A stretch of 14,675 bases of DNA from Zygnema cylindricum (lineage: Eukaryota; Streptophyta; Zygnematophyceae; Zygnematales; Zygnemataceae), in contig JBBHKE010002827.1 in assembly GCA_037447655.1 (NCBI GenBank), positions 52,954 through 67,628 on the forward strand, in the 5' to 3' direction. A program made the translations under genes and the position numbers. Of this stretch, positions 14,492 through 14,675 are shown in pieces. Below the pieces are notes generated by a model, which saw only the letters and a list, made by a program, of their open reading frames with translations, did not search any database and was not told the origin of the DNA. Position 1 is the stretch's first letter; each line of letters opens with the position of its first letter.

Positions 14492-14636
14492 CTAGCGGAG
14501 CATCGCAACATAGCAACGTAGCAATTGAGCAAGTCACCTAGTCCCACTACATCCCTGTTATTGGACTAGCGCAGCATAGCAGTATAGGAGTGCAGCAACT
14601 CTGCCATTCACTTAATCCCAGTGCATCCCTACAATA
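14492..14636. repeat. Degenerate tandem repeat, about 72-74 bp x 2
   Basis: Both units start CTAGCG(G/C)AGCAT (14492 and 14566), continue with AGCA-rich sequence, and end with TCCCA(C/G)T(A/G)CATCCCT. A partial earlier unit is at 14469-14490. The GCAGC/TAGCA vocabulary resembles the array at 14135-14316. Confidence 0.55.
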
Positions 14637-14675
14637 CTTCAACTTGGGAGCAGGAAGAGCTTTAGTGAGCATATC

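Overview
The window looks like transposon-filled, gene-poor eukaryotic DNA. I see no host protein gene with convincing support. Two primer-binding sites match parts of plant-type initiator tRNA-Met better than the animal form as I remember them, so a plant or streptophyte alga is my best guess. I cannot name the species.

Layout, left to right. 1-322 is the end of a minus-oriented Copia LTR, abutting a plus-oriented LTR of the same family (323-1134). 1135-2706 is a decayed minus-strand gag-protease fragment with a stub of its LTR (2687-2746). A GT-rich tract follows (about 2735-3143). A plus-oriented LTR that shows as a solo LTR starts at 3144, is split at 3623, and resumes at 10061-10632; its 5-bp target duplication TTGTG flanks both ends. 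Sitting inside it is a young, full-length Ty1/Copia element on the minus strand (3624-10060) with its own duplication CGGCT, two nearly identical LTRs of about 1.04 kb, gag-protease (7542-9038) and integrase-RT-RNase H (4678-7554, frame open from 7644). The GT tract resumes (10638-10832), is interrupted by a 507-bp LTR miniature (TRIM, 10833-11339), and ends at 11386. A decayed plus-oriented Copia copy follows (LTR 11387-12370, gag remnant 12351-13470). The last 1.2 kb holds AT-rich sequence and two small degenerate tandem arrays.

How the parts work together. The full-length element has the usual Copia parts: LTR promoter, primer site, Gag with a CCHC knuckle, DSG protease, HHCC/D,D35E integrase, YVDD reverse transcriptase, RNase H and a polypurine tract 11 bp long touching the 3' LTR. 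Its primer site matches the anticodon arm of initiator tRNA-Met (half-tRNA priming, as in Drosophila copia and yeast Ty5). Its gag ATG lies inside the 5' LTR, so the primer site is also coding. The gag-protease and integrase frames are out of register by one base at a run of nine T.

Most unusual features: the TRIM carries in each LTR a 72-73 nt tRNA-like gene with box A, box B, cloverleaf pairing and an immediate TTTT terminator, which resembles the 5S-carrying Cassandra TRIMs but with a tRNA. The 1-kb Copia LTRs carry a weaker box B plus TTTT unit, always antisense, at the equivalent place.
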